NCBI GenBank assembly: GCA_938091995.1
Contig: CALKNZ010000001.1
Location: forward strand, 1-64,000
Length of the DNA stretch: 64,000 nt
Direction of reading: 5' to 3'
Source: an uncultured Luminiphilus sp.
GTDB lineage: Bacteria; Pseudomonadota; Gammaproteobacteria; Pseudomonadales; Halieaceae
Shown: one piece after another, positions 19,280-28,728 of the stretch
Layout: the number at the start of each line of letters is the position of its first letter
Position numbering within the stretch: position 1 is the stretch's first letter
The notes under the pieces: model-generated
The model's database searches: none
The model's input: only the letters and a program-made list of their open reading frames with translations
Told to the model about the DNA's origin: nothing
Position numbers and translations under genes: made by a program

Positions 19280-19774
19280 ATGGCCCGTTTAACCACACTT
19301 TACATTGACAAGGAAGCGCACAAATTTTCGGCGGCGCATTTCACGATTTTTACAGCCACCGAGCGTGAGCGATTACACGGACATAACTATTCTGTGTCAG
19401 CGCGCATTGTAGCGCCCATGGGAGCTAATGGCTTTTCCGCCGATTACAACGTTTACAAACGTCGGATCGCTGACCTGTGCAAGCCCCTGGACGAATACAT
19501 GTTGGTAGCAGGTAACTCGCCTTACCAAAGGATCGAGGAACACAATGACGAATACTGGGTAACCTTTGCGGGTCGAACCTTAAAATTTTTACAAGACGAG
19601 ACGCACCTTCTTCCGGTAGTCAATGTCACGGTCGAAGAGTTGGCTCATTATTTGTTGGCTCAATTGATAAGTCTTAGTGAAGGCGAGGGTTTGGTCGAGG
19701 TTGAATTGGGGGTTTCCTCGGGCCCGGGTCAGACCGGTTCAGCGATTTGGACGGACTCTGCAAAAAATAAATAA
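19280..19774 (+). CDS. 6-pyruvoyl-tetrahydropterin synthase family enzyme (PTPS-III-like motif)
   Basis: 164 residues, T-fold enzyme acting on dihydroneopterin triphosphate or a related pterin. The zinc histidines are His20 (FSAAH), His33 and His35 (LHGHN). The residues before them read E30-R-L-H33-G-H35, i.e. ExxHGH without the catalytic cysteine of QueD/PTPS (CxxxHGH). This is the signature described for PTPS-III, which makes 6-hydroxymethyl-dihydropterin and can replace dihydroneopterin aldolase (FolB) in folate synthesis. An insertion around residues 75-112 makes it longer than QueD (about 120). The start ATG at 19280 has no clear ribosome binding site. Activity is inferred from the motif; a queuosine or biopterin role is the alternative. 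Confidence 0.75.
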   Translation: MARLTTLYIDKEAHKFSAAHFTIFTATERERLHGHNYSVSARIVAPMGANGFSADYNVYKRRIADLCKPLDEYMLVAGNSPYQRIEEHNDEYWVTFAGRTLKFLQDETHLLPVVNVTVEELAHYLLAQLISLSEGEGLVEVELGVSSGPGQTGSAIWTDSAKNK

Positions 19775-19819
19775 TATTTTTGTGAACTTTTCTGCGGTTA
19801 CTGCGGTCTCACCTATAAC

Positions 19820-19944
19820 TGCAGAGATGGCGCCAACCGGGGATGGCGCAAGGGAAACATCCTGCTAACGTCTTTCCTGCCCTGCAGGAGGGCCCCCGAC
19901 TTGAGTGGCTCCTTTTTTCGCCGGCTAATTGCCGGCGTTTTTTT
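19820..19944 (+). ncRNA. Candidate small RNA or structured 3' UTR with terminator
   Basis: The 145 bp between the PTPS-like gene and the terminator code for nothing obvious. A TATAAC hexamer (19814-19819) could be a -10 element, though no good -35 is present at 17 bp. After it come three hairpin-capable segments: GGATG...CATCC, TCCTGC-cct-GCAGGA (19875-19889) and the final terminator. Several GGA motifs are present (around 19840, 19852 and 19887), as in CsrA-binding RNAs, but the last is in a stem. It may equally be the 3' untranslated region of the upstream gene. Confidence 0.3.
19919..19944 (+). terminator. Rho-independent terminator
   Basis: Perfect 7-bp stem CGCCGGC / GCCGGCG with a 5-base TAATT loop at 19919-19937, followed by seven T (19938-19944). 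It ends transcription from the PTPS-like gene or the candidate small RNA on the plus strand. It has no A-tract on the other side, so it should not serve the convergent TlpA-like gene. Confidence 0.92.
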
Positions 19945-19962
19945 GTCTGTTCGATCACCTTC

Positions 19963-20376
19963 CTAGCGTCCAAGCTCGGTGAGTGTTTGATGCAATGATT
20001 GGGCGGTTTGGGGGCCCTTTAACGTTGCCATCAGCTCTCCCGCGGGGCTTATGACCAGTGTTGTTGGCAGTACGTTGGGACGGGTGATCCCCAAAGTGGG
20101 TGCGGGATCCAGCGGTAGGTTAGCAAAAGCAATGCCCATTTCAGAACGCTGCTTAGCGAGTTCCTCTCCCCTTTTATCGTCATAATTAACGCCCAGAACA
20201 GTAATGTCCGTGGCACTGTCGACTCGGTTAAGTTCAGGAATTTCCTCCCGGCAGGGCGTACACCAAAGTGCCCAGTAATTAATGAGGCGCCATTGGCCCG
20301 CTGCGGGAAGGGATGGGGGCTCTTGGCTATCGCACCCTGCAACCAGAATAATGATGAGCGCGAGTAGGTGTTTCAT
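19963..20376 (-). CDS. TlpA/ResA-like thioredoxin-fold lipoprotein
   Basis: 137 residues. Lipoprotein signal with lipobox LVAGC (Cys15) and a thioredoxin-fold domain whose redox motif WCTPC has Cys39 and Cys42. A conserved cis-Pro loop (NVLPTTLVI) follows. It is likely a membrane-anchored thiol-disulfide reductase in the periplasm, a role TlpA-like proteins play in cytochrome c maturation or protein repair. It is short for the family and overlaps the YihY gene by 4 bp, so the two are co-expressed. The specific partner is unknown. Confidence 0.85.
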   Translation of the reverse strand: MKHLLALIIILVAGCDSQEPPSLPAAGQWRLINYWALWCTPCREEIPELNRVDSATDITVLGVNYDDKRGEELAKQRSEMGIAFANLPLDPAPTLGITRPNVLPTTLVISPAGELMATLKGPQTAQSLHQTLTELGR

Positions 20377-21629
20377 GGAATTTCTGGGGCTGCCTTGTTG
20401 TCAGCGGGAGTATTAAAAAGCTCTTCTAGGGAGATGCTTAGAATTTCACTCTGAATTAGCCGCTGTTGACTTAGCAATTCGTTCGCGCGAATTTGCCAGG
20501 GCTTGCCTGCTGCTATTTTGTTAGGCACCTCAAGCTCTTGATTGATTAACGCTTTGATCTTTATAAAACTGACATTGTGTAGATCACGGCTGAGTAGGTA
20601 ATGGCCCTGCAGGGTTTGGGTTATGAGATTAGCCGCCATGAGTGAGTCGCGGATATGGCGCCAGCTGTCGCTGTCTAAGCCGTCACCAATGACATCCCGA
20701 TTTCTTAGAATCTCAAGTTCTCCTAAGGTTTTGCCTTCAAGCTGCGCTCGCCATAGCAGGTAAAGCACATCGAGCGCCTTTAATAGCAGTGGCCGCGCGG
20801 CCTGAGCTGCTGTCTGATAAGAGGCCTGACTATGCACCACAATTGCGCCCAGCAAAATAATGGTCCAGGTAATGTAAAGCCAAAGTAGAAATATAGGTAC
20901 TGCTGCAAAAGCCCCGTAAATCACAGCATAGCTTGAGTTGGTAATTGCGGCGGTGAACAGTGTTTTTGCGACGGTAAAGGTTACGGCAACAAAAAAGCCG
21001 CCGATTAGTGCATGCCTAAAGGGAACGGCGCAGTTCGGTACGGCCATATAAAGGGCCGTAATACCCAAAGTGGCTAAACCGAAGGGTAATACGGATAGCA
21101 AGGCAGATGAGAGCCCAAGGACATCAATGCCTTCCACGGCGTGCGCTGCCGCAAATAAGTAGGCCTTAGTCCCTAGGGCTAGTCCCAGCAGTATTGGTGC
21201 TAAGCTCAGAACGGCCCAGTACAACAGAAGGCTTGAAACTACGCCCCTGTTTTTACGGTTGCGCCAAATATTGTTAAAAGCTTGCTCGACATTACGCAAC
21301 ATGAGTACGGCTGTGGTCGCCAAAATAGCAATACCTACGCCAGTGAGATTTTTTGCCTGCTGGGAAAAACTCGCGAGATAATTGGCGACGTCTTGGGAAG
21401 CTTCGGGCAACAGATTGTCGACCAAAAACTGTTGCAATTGGGCTTGTAGGTCGGTGGCGGTGGGAACCGCTGTTGAAATCGCGTAAAGCAGAGTTAGAAG
21501 CGGTACCAGAGCAAATAGACTCATATAGACCAGTGCAGCGGCTATTTCAGAGCAGCGGTCGTCTCGATAGCGCTGGAACAAATACCGACAGCGTTCCCTA
21601 GCGTTCTGTATTGTGGAGTGCTCTGTCAT
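20373..21629 (-). CDS. YihY/BrkB family inner membrane protein
   Basis: 418 residues from the ATG at 21629; a GTG at 21689 is possible but has no usable ribosome binding site. About six membrane helices in the YihY (UPF0761) pattern: AAALVYMSLFALVPLLTLLY, NIWRNRKNRG, YGAFAAVPIFLLWLYITWTIIL. It once was annotated as RNase BN, which is known to be wrong. The last 130 residues form a soluble C-terminal domain, possibly winged-helix-like, as in other gammaproteobacterial long forms. Role unknown. Divergent from wrbA. Confidence 0.85.
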   Translation of the reverse strand: MTEHSTIQNARERCRYLFQRYRDDRCSEIAAALVYMSLFALVPLLTLLYAISTAVPTATDLQAQLQQFLVDNLLPEASQDVANYLASFSQQAKNLTGVGIAILATTAVLMLRNVEQAFNNIWRNRKNRGVVSSLLLYWAVLSLAPILLGLALGTKAYLFAAAHAVEGIDVLGLSSALLSVLPFGLATLGITALYMAVPNCAVPFRHALIGGFFVAVTFTVAKTLFTAAITNSSYAVIYGAFAAVPIFLLWLYITWTIILLGAIVVHSQASYQTAAQAARPLLLKALDVLYLLWRAQLEGKTLGELEILRNRDVIGDGLDSDSWRHIRDSLMAANLITQTLQGHYLLSRDLHNVSFIKIKALINQELEVPNKIAAGKPWQIRANELLSQQRLIQSEILSISLEELFNTPADNKAAPEIP

Positions 21630-21723
21630 AATGGGCGCCCGTTTGATGAAGAACAGGTTCTTTAACCCTGCAAAAACCGAATTGTACACCTTAGCAGAAT
21701 GGTTATTCCGTCAAGTCAGCTAA

Positions 21724-22729
<1,006 letters not shown>

Positions 22730-22730
<1 letters not shown>

Positions 22731-24565
22731 TGGTGGTTTGGCGTGTAATTCGAGGTTTTTTCAAGGGGCTTTGGCGAGGTCTGTCGCTGTTTAACAAGGC
22801 GATCATGACGCTGGTTCCTCTTGCGCTGACGTTATATCTCGTGGTGGTGATTGCCGTGGCGGTTAATCAGGTCGCACCCGAGCCCGTCCCAGAGCGTGCC
22901 GCGCTGCTGGTCAACCCCAATGGCGCGCTAGTCGAAAACCCTTCACCACTAGAACCCATCGAGGCATTGATGCAGGATGGCGCGGGTGAAGTGTTAGTTT
23001 TTCGTGTCAAAAAGGCCATTAAAGAGGCGGCTGAAGACGATCGAATTACCGCCCTAGTCCTCGATCTTGAAGCGTTAAACGGTCCGTCAATTAGTCACGT
23101 ACAAGAGTTGCAGTCGGCGATCGAGGCTTTTCAGTCCTCGGGCAAACCGGTGATAGCAATGGGTGACTACTTTTCGCAATCCCAGTATCTACTAGCGTCT
23201 CAGGCTGATCACGTTCTACTGCACCCTGAGGGTGGTATTGAGGTTTCAGGCTTTGCGGTGTATCGCAATTATGTCCGTCAACTCCTCGATAATGTTTATC
23301 TAACGATGAACGTGTTTCGGGTGGGTGAGAGTAAATCGGCTGTTGAACCTTATCTTCGGGACGACATGTCTAACCTTGAGCGAGAGGTTGTCGGTCAATG
23401 GTTAGGGGATGTATGGGGCGCCTATACGGGGTTAGTCGAGGTTCCCAGACAGATGGAGTCTGGCTTTGTTGATAAGTTTATCAATGAATTTCCTGATCGC
23501 CTTGAGATAGCTGGGGGTGATGCTGCTGCGCTGATGCTGGAAGCGGGGTTTGTTGATGAACTAGTCACCCACAGTCGAAGGGATGTGATGTTGGCCGATT
23601 GGGTGGGTGCGACTGATGAAGATGGCCATTGGATTTCAGTTTCGGTAGATGATTATTTGGCTGCGAAAGAGGCGGAGAATCAAGAGGAGGGGACGAAGCC
23701 ACACATTGTGGTTATTCCCATTGAGGGCGAGCTGATTCCCGGAGAGAGTGGTCGTGGTTTTGCCGGTTCTGACACTGTTGTGGCACAACTTGAGCGTGCG
23801 CTAGAGCAATCTGATGTCAGCGCCGTCGTGCTGCGTATCAACTCTCCCGGTGGCAGTGTTTTTGCCTCCGAAGTCATTCGCCAGAAAATTCTTGAAATAA
23901 AAGCGCTTGATCTCCCGGTTGTTGCCTCTATGGGCTCAGTCGCGGCATCAGGTGGTTACTATATAGCCGCTGATGCCGACGAAATTTGGGCGCAGCCCAG
24001 TACGATCACAGGCAGTATTGGGGTGTTTGCTGCTTTTCCCACGGTTGAAAAGCTGTATCAATGGGCCGGCGTTACGCCCGACGGCGTCAGTACGTCAAGC
24101 CTTGCCACGGCCGCTAGATTGGATACAGGGGTGAGTGATACGGGGCGTCGTATCATCAACAGCATGATAGGAAACGTTTATGATGATTTTGTAACCTTGG
24201 TTGCCTCGGGCCGGGGCAAAACCTGGGATGAAATTAATGGGATAGCAGGGGGGCGGGTTTGGAGCGGTGAAGATGCCCTCAAGATCGGATTAGTCGATAG
24301 TTTGGGCGGTCTTGAGGCGGCTGTTGATTCGGCGGCGAGTCTCGCAGAGATTGAAGACTTTGATACGCTCTACATTGGCACCCCGATAAGCCCCGAACAG
24401 CGATTTTTTGAACAGGTGGGCAGGGAACTCGGTCAGGTAAGTATGCCGGGCGCCTCAATACTTGACCGTCTATCGCAGCAGCTAGCGCCCTACCTCCGTT
24501 TGTCAGACAGTTTGCAGGATCCCGCCAATATGTACGTCCGTTGCCTCGAATGCGGCGGGTTCTGA
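22730..24565 (+). CDS. sppA: Signal peptide peptidase SppA, 67 kDa type
   Basis: 611 residues, inner-membrane protease with its active site on the periplasmic side; it degrades cleaved signal peptides. There is one N-terminal membrane anchor (residues about 25-47) and two tandem S49 domains. The catalytic dyad is Lys202 (GESKSAVEPY, first domain) and Ser403 (SMGSVAASGG, second domain). Length agrees with E. coli SppA (618). The stop overlaps the next start (TGATG). Confidence 0.93.
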
Positions 24566-25272
24566 TGTTTGAGAAAGTTGACTTAGAGAACAAGACAACA
24601 CCTGCCCGGTCGGCGGCGACATTGATCGTCACTCGAGATGGCGACGCGGGGCTGGAGGTATTGTTACTGCGAAGAAATCCGGCGCTTAAAGTCATGGCTG
24701 GCGCTTGGGTTTTTCCGGGTGGCAAAGTGGATGAAGCTGATCGTGGAGACGATGCCCTTTCTAGAGCTAACAGCGCAGCAATACGGGAGCTGCACGAGGA
24801 AACCGGGCTTGAGGTTGGATCTGAGCCCATATTGCACTTTTCACGATGGCTAACCCCTGAAGTCGTGAAGCACCGATTCGATACCTATTTTTTTCTGGCG
24901 CCCCAAAGCGGTATGGCGTCAGTGGTGGTTGATGGCAGTGAAATCGTTGAGCACCGATGGGTAAAGCCCGATATCGCCATAGCTGAGCAGGCGGCAGGAG
25001 CCTTAAAGGTGCCGCCTCCAACCTTGGTCTCACTAACCGACCTAGCCGAATACGATTGCCTGGCAGATCTTGTGCAGGCCGTTGAGCGTCGACAGCCGCC
25101 GTATTTTTTCCCGAGAATTCTCGAGCAAGGAGATGATCATGTCTTTTTGTATCCGGGAGATTCAGGCTATGAAACTTTTGATGCCAGTGATTCCTCGATT
25201 CGTCACCGCACAACCATGCATCAAGGGGTGTTCAGTTATCGCCGGGATTTCCCGTGGCCAGATCGTCATTAG
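24565..25272 (+). CDS. Nudix hydrolase
   Basis: 235 residues from the ATG at 24565 that overlaps the sppA stop; upstream in-frame starts at 24541 and 24550 lie inside sppA. The Nudix box region starts at GGKVDEAD and ends with the helix AAIRELHEETGLE, with an insertion of several residues between the glycine loop and the helix, as in the larger NUDT7/NUDT19-like group. Likely hydrolyses a nucleoside diphosphate-linked substrate, possibly a CoA or NADH type; the substrate cannot be read from sequence. No export signal. Confidence 0.8.
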   Translation: MFEKVDLENKTTPARSAATLIVTRDGDAGLEVLLLRRNPALKVMAGAWVFPGGKVDEADRGDDALSRANSAAIRELHEETGLEVGSEPILHFSRWLTPEVVKHRFDTYFFLAPQSGMASVVVDGSEIVEHRWVKPDIAIAEQAAGALKVPPPTLVSLTDLAEYDCLADLVQAVERRQPPYFFPRILEQGDDHVFLYPGDSGYETFDASDSSIRHRTTMHQGVFSYRRDFPWPDRH

Positions 25273-25296
25273 CTACTGCCATTGCTCTGCGAAAAG

Positions 25297-25345
25297 CCCC
25301 TTGAATAGTTCCCTGAATATTCCCCTGAATAGCCCCTTGAGATGT
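25297..25345. repeat. Short imperfect 12-bp tandem repeat
   Basis: About three and a half copies of a 12-bp unit close to CCCCTGAATAGT lie in the 134-bp gap between the Nudix gene and the convergent DUF3806 gene. It could be slippage-derived; no hairpin or terminator is evident. Confidence 0.6.
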
Positions 25346-25406
25346 AGGGTGATGGAAACGATTGATTGGGATAGACCCGATGGTCGGTAATATCTTGCTG
25401 GCGGCT

Positions 25407-25919
25407 CTAACGCCAATTGGCCCCGGGTAATTTTGCACGGGTTGTGGCTACGTTGGTGTCAAAAATATCAGCTACCGGGCGTTGGTGACCTACTTCCCAG
25501 CGTCGAGAGATCATGGTGACGGGAAAGAGAAATACTTCACTAGTGCCATATTGCAGTGCTCGTGTGCGTCCTGCGGTATCGCGGTAAACGATCCAATTCA
25601 TGTTAAGCTCTGTCGCGAAGAGGTCACCCAGCACTACGCCGAGGGCTTGCAGTTGTAACGTGTCGTCGGGCGCTATTAAACCCAACTCAAGAATACGTTG
25701 TAAGGTGGCGAGATCCCGCTCAGGAATACCCGTTAATTGTTGGCCCAGTTGATTGGCTAGGGTTTCAACTTTCGCACGCTGGGCAGCCATAAATTGTTGG
25801 TCGATCGGGCTCAATGCTTCAATGCGCCTATCCGCGGTGTTTGGCGAGATAATTGAATTTTGAGCCCAAGTTGGTGTCCCATGGGTGATTGACAAAACTA
25901 GCAGTGCCAGAGGCAGCAT
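25407..25919 (-). CDS. DUF3806 exported protein
   Basis: 170 residues starting at the ATG at 25919, where GAGG lies six bases upstream and the translation begins with a clean signal peptide (MLPLALLVLSITHG, cleavage near TWA-QN). Longer in-frame starts would put charged residues in front and overlap dapA. The mature part is a DUF3806 domain: LSPIDQQFMAAQRAKVE helix, a LGVVLGDLFATELNMNW segment and a final strand region FLFPVTMISRRW. Function unknown; a periplasmic location is predicted. Divergent from dapA. Confidence 0.75.
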   Translation of the reverse strand: MLPLALLVLSITHGTPTWAQNSIISPNTADRRIEALSPIDQQFMAAQRAKVETLANQLGQQLTGIPERDLATLQRILELGLIAPDDTLQLQALGVVLGDLFATELNMNWIVYRDTAGRTRALQYGTSEVFLFPVTMISRRWEVGHQRPVADIFDTNVATTRAKLPGANWR

Positions 25920-26018
25920 AAATTGCCTCACTTTAAGTTGTATCAAAACTCTCGAAGTGGATAATTGCGCAACCATGATCAAAGTGAATAACTCGATAAT
26001 GCCCTCGGATGGATCCTT

Positions 26019-26891
26019 ATGATAACCGGAAGTATCGTTGCGCTGGTAACGCCAATGCTGCCCGATGGTGCAATCGATAAAGAAGGTTTGGCGACCCTGA
26101 TTGAATATCACATTCAGTCGGGTACTGCTGCTTTGGGTATTGCCGGAACTACCGGGGAAAGCGCGACCCTCACTATGGCCGAGCACGTCGATATTATTCA
26201 GTTTGCGGTGGAGCAAGCTGCGGGCAGAATTCCTGTCGTTGCTGGAACTGGCTCTAACTCCACTCATGAAGCTATTGAGTTAACTGTGGCGGCGGCTGCA
26301 GCTGGCGCCGAATATTCCCTGCTGGTCACCCCTTACTATAATAAACCTCCTCAGGAGGGGCTTTATCGACACTTTTGTCAGGTCGCTGCTGCCGTCAATA
26401 TTCCTATTATTCTTTACAACGTGCCATCGAGAACGGGTATCGATCTGAGTAACGATACTGTGCTCCGGCTCAGTGAGGTCGGGAATATAGCGGGTCTAAA
26501 AGATGCTACCGGCGATGTTGAGCGAGGTGGTGCTTTAATTGCCAAGCTACCCGATACCTTTGCAGTTTATTCTGGCGATGACGCGACCGCACTTGATTTG
26601 ATGGGTCGGGGAGGTCGCGGCAATGTTTCCGTGACTGCAAACATTGCGGCGAGCAAAGTCGCCGAAGTTTGTCGTTTGGCCATAGCGGGTGATATTGACG
26701 GCGCCCAAAAAATTAACGAAGAACTCAGTGCTCTTAACGAAGCGCTCTTTATTGAGCCAAACCCCATTCCTGTTAAGTGGGCCATGTTAGAGTTGGGAAT
26801 GATTCAAGAGGGCATTCGATTGCCCTTGGTAGCATTGTCATCGACGTACCAGGACACGGTACTTAAAGCTATGCGACAGGCGGGATTATAA
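26019..26891 (+). CDS. dapA: 4-hydroxy-tetrahydrodipicolinate synthase
   Basis: Condenses pyruvate with aspartate semialdehyde, the first step specific to lysine/diaminopimelate synthesis. 290 residues, TIM barrel. Schiff-base Lys161 (GLKDATGD), Tyr133 (YNVPSRTG), and Thr44/Thr45 in GTTGES. Followed 3 bp later by bamC, an arrangement (dapA-bamC) shared with E. coli. Its partners dapC, dapD and dapE are on the opposite strand 6-10 kb downstream. Confidence 0.96.
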   Translation: MITGSIVALVTPMLPDGAIDKEGLATLIEYHIQSGTAALGIAGTTGESATLTMAEHVDIIQFAVEQAAGRIPVVAGTGSNSTHEAIELTVAAAAAGAEYSLLVTPYYNKPPQEGLYRHFCQVAAAVNIPIILYNVPSRTGIDLSNDTVLRLSEVGNIAGLKDATGDVERGGALIAKLPDTFAVYSGDDATALDLMGRGGRGNVSVTANIAASKVAEVCRLAIAGDIDGAQKINEELSALNEALFIEPNPIPVKWAMLELGMIQEGIRLPLVALSSTYQDTVLKAMRQAGL

Positions 26892-26893
26892 CG

Positions 26894-27928
26894 ATGGAAA
26901 GGTATGGCTTTTTTCTTGTGCTATCCGCGCTACTGCTTCAAGGCTGTAGCTGGATTTATGGTGAAGACGGCTTGTTTCCTGACAACACAGATCGGTATCA
27001 GGATGCCCCCGAGCTAGCGGTTATATCAGTGCCTGCCAAGGCTTCAGACGTAGCCCTAGATCCCACTTATCCGATTCCCGATGTCAAGCAGAGCTTTTTA
27101 TTAGAAAGCGAGTTTGAAGTACCTAGACCCACTCCTCTGACGGGTTCCAACCAATATGAAACGGTCCGTATTCAGCGTCTAGCTGAGGAAAGCTGGGCGC
27201 TTGTCGCGGTTGCTCCGGGGCAGCTTTGGCCGCAAGTGCGCGGATTTCTCACCACATCAGGTATCGCTGTGGCGGCCTCAGACGCTGAATCTGGGCTAAT
27301 TGATACGCAGTTCGTTACCCTGCAAGATCGGGCCTTGCCTACACGATTTCGCTTTAGAGTCGATACGGGCGTTCAGCGTAATACGTCTGAGTTGCATGTG
27401 TTACAGCAGAATCAGTCCGCCAGTGATGGACCCTGGCCATCCGTATCGGATGACCCTGAGCTTGAGTCTGAGATGTTGCGTAACATCGCGCAATTTATCG
27501 CTAATAGCGCAGACGCGGCCCCCGTTTCTATGATGGCGGATCGAGCGATGGGTGACGAGGGACGCGTCACAATAGAGGACAGTGAAACACAGACGCGATT
27601 AGTACTGCGTTTACCCTTTAATCGCGCCTGGGCTTCTATGAACAAAGCATTACCCGAGGCGGGGTTCGCGATTGACGACAAAGATCGCAGCGAGGGCGTT
27701 TTTTACCTCACCTTCGTAGGTCCTCAGGAGGAAGACGAAGGTGGTTGGTTTGACTGGATGTGGGGCGGTGAAGACGCGCATCCCCTCGCCAATCAGAAAT
27801 TCTTGGTTAAGGTCGCCTCGGTCGAGGAGACGCGCATGGTGATCTCTTTGCTGGGGGAGGGCGGTGGCCCCATCGAGCGGAGAGATCAGCAGGCCCTACT
27901 TACCCTGATAAAAGGCACGATTAACTGA
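26894..27928 (+). CDS. bamC: Outer membrane assembly lipoprotein BamC
   Basis: 344 residues. Lipoprotein signal ending in LLLQGC (Cys18), then the unstructured N-terminal segment that binds BamD (around residues 20-60), followed by two helix-grip domains. The first is near LAEESWALVAVAPGQLWPQVRGFL, and the second near LPFNRAWASMNKALPEAGF. Part of the BAM complex for beta-barrel insertion. A glycine/glutamate/tryptophan-rich linker (EEDEGGWFDWMWGGED) precedes the last strands. It overlaps the next start by one base. Confidence 0.88.
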   Translation: MERYGFFLVLSALLLQGCSWIYGEDGLFPDNTDRYQDAPELAVISVPAKASDVALDPTYPIPDVKQSFLLESEFEVPRPTPLTGSNQYETVRIQRLAEESWALVAVAPGQLWPQVRGFLTTSGIAVAASDAESGLIDTQFVTLQDRALPTRFRFRVDTGVQRNTSELHVLQQNQSASDGPWPSVSDDPELESEMLRNIAQFIANSADAAPVSMMADRAMGDEGRVTIEDSETQTRLVLRLPFNRAWASMNKALPEAGFAIDDKDRSEGVFYLTFVGPQEEDEGGWFDWMWGGEDAHPLANQKFLVKVASVEETRMVISLLGEGGGPIERRDQQALLTLIKGTIN

Positions 27929-28728
27929 TGCGATTTGCGTCCCTGGGCAGTGGTAGCCAGGGCAATGCGACCCTTGTAAGTACGGAAGAAACGCTTATCT
28001 TGGTTGATTGTGGTTTTCCTCGCCGGGAGACCGAGCGTCGGCTAGCGCGGTTAAATGTAGCAGCCCAAGACATTGACGCGGTTATTGTGACTCACGAGCA
28101 TGGTGACCACAGTGGAGGTGTTGCGAGCTTTTCCCGACACTATAAAACCCCCGTTTATTTAACTCATGGCACGGCTAGTAGTGGTCGTCTTTCAGGCGCA
28201 TTTCGGCAAATTCTGATTAACGCTGGAGATGATTTTACAATAGGCTCGGTTCATGTGTTGGCGGTTCCAGTGCCCCACGACGCTCGTGAGCCGGTCCAGT
28301 TTAGGTTCGAAGCATCGGGTAAAGCGCTAGGTCTGTTGACTGATTTAGGCAGTATCACACCGCATCTTGTCGCCGCCTTCTCGGGTTGCGATGCACTGTT
28401 ACTCGAATTTAACCACGACCTCGATTTATTGATGCAAGGTGCCTATCCCGCTGCCCTAAAACAGCGCGTTGCCGGGGACTTTGGCCATTTAAATAACGTT
28501 CAGGCTGGGGAGTTGCTCAAACGGCTTGATAATCACCGCCTCAAAGTCCTGGTGGCGGGTCACTTAAGTCTCAAAAACAACAGCAGGCAGCATGCGCTCG
28601 CGGCACTCGCTGGCGTGGCGGAGCACCATCAAGCTGAGGTCCATTTGGCTTGTCAGGACTCGGGGTTTGATTGGTTGTCGGTATCGGGCGAGGCAGATGC
28701 TCCAACAGCCGATGCCGCAAGCGCTTGA
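27928..28728 (+). CDS. MBL-fold metallohydrolase (YycJ/WalJ-like)
   Basis: 266 residues, metallo-beta-lactamase fold with motif HEHGDH at 56-61 (two-metal site), an early GSGSQGNATLV turn, and later metal ligands in LLLEFNHD and VAGHLSLKNN. This layout matches the YycJ/WalJ group of predicted nucleases or phosphodiesterases. Third gene of the dapA-bamC unit. Its last 76 bp overlap the end of the LpxL-like gene on the other strand. Confidence 0.8.
   Translation: MRFASLGSGSQGNATLVSTEETLILVDCGFPRRETERRLARLNVAAQDIDAVIVTHEHGDHSGGVASFSRHYKTPVYLTHGTASSGRLSGAFRQILINAGDDFTIGSVHVLAVPVPHDAREPVQFRFEASGKALGLLTDLGSITPHLVAAFSGCDALLLEFNHDLDLLMQGAYPAALKQRVAGDFGHLNNVQAGELLKRLDNHRLKVLVAGHLSLKNNSRQHALAALAGVAEHHQAEVHLACQDSGFDWLSVSGEADAPTADAASA

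Noticed and set aside
25232..25438. Small minus-strand frame with IQG repeats between the Nudix and DUF3806 genes
   Set aside because: Starts at GTG with no ribosome binding site. The repeats come from the 12-bp tandem DNA repeat, and it overlaps the Nudix gene.
25407..26267. Longer start for the DUF3806 gene overlapping dapA
   Set aside because: The extension would be antisense to dapA and has no ribosome binding site. The ATG at 25919 has GAGG and gives a clean signal peptide.
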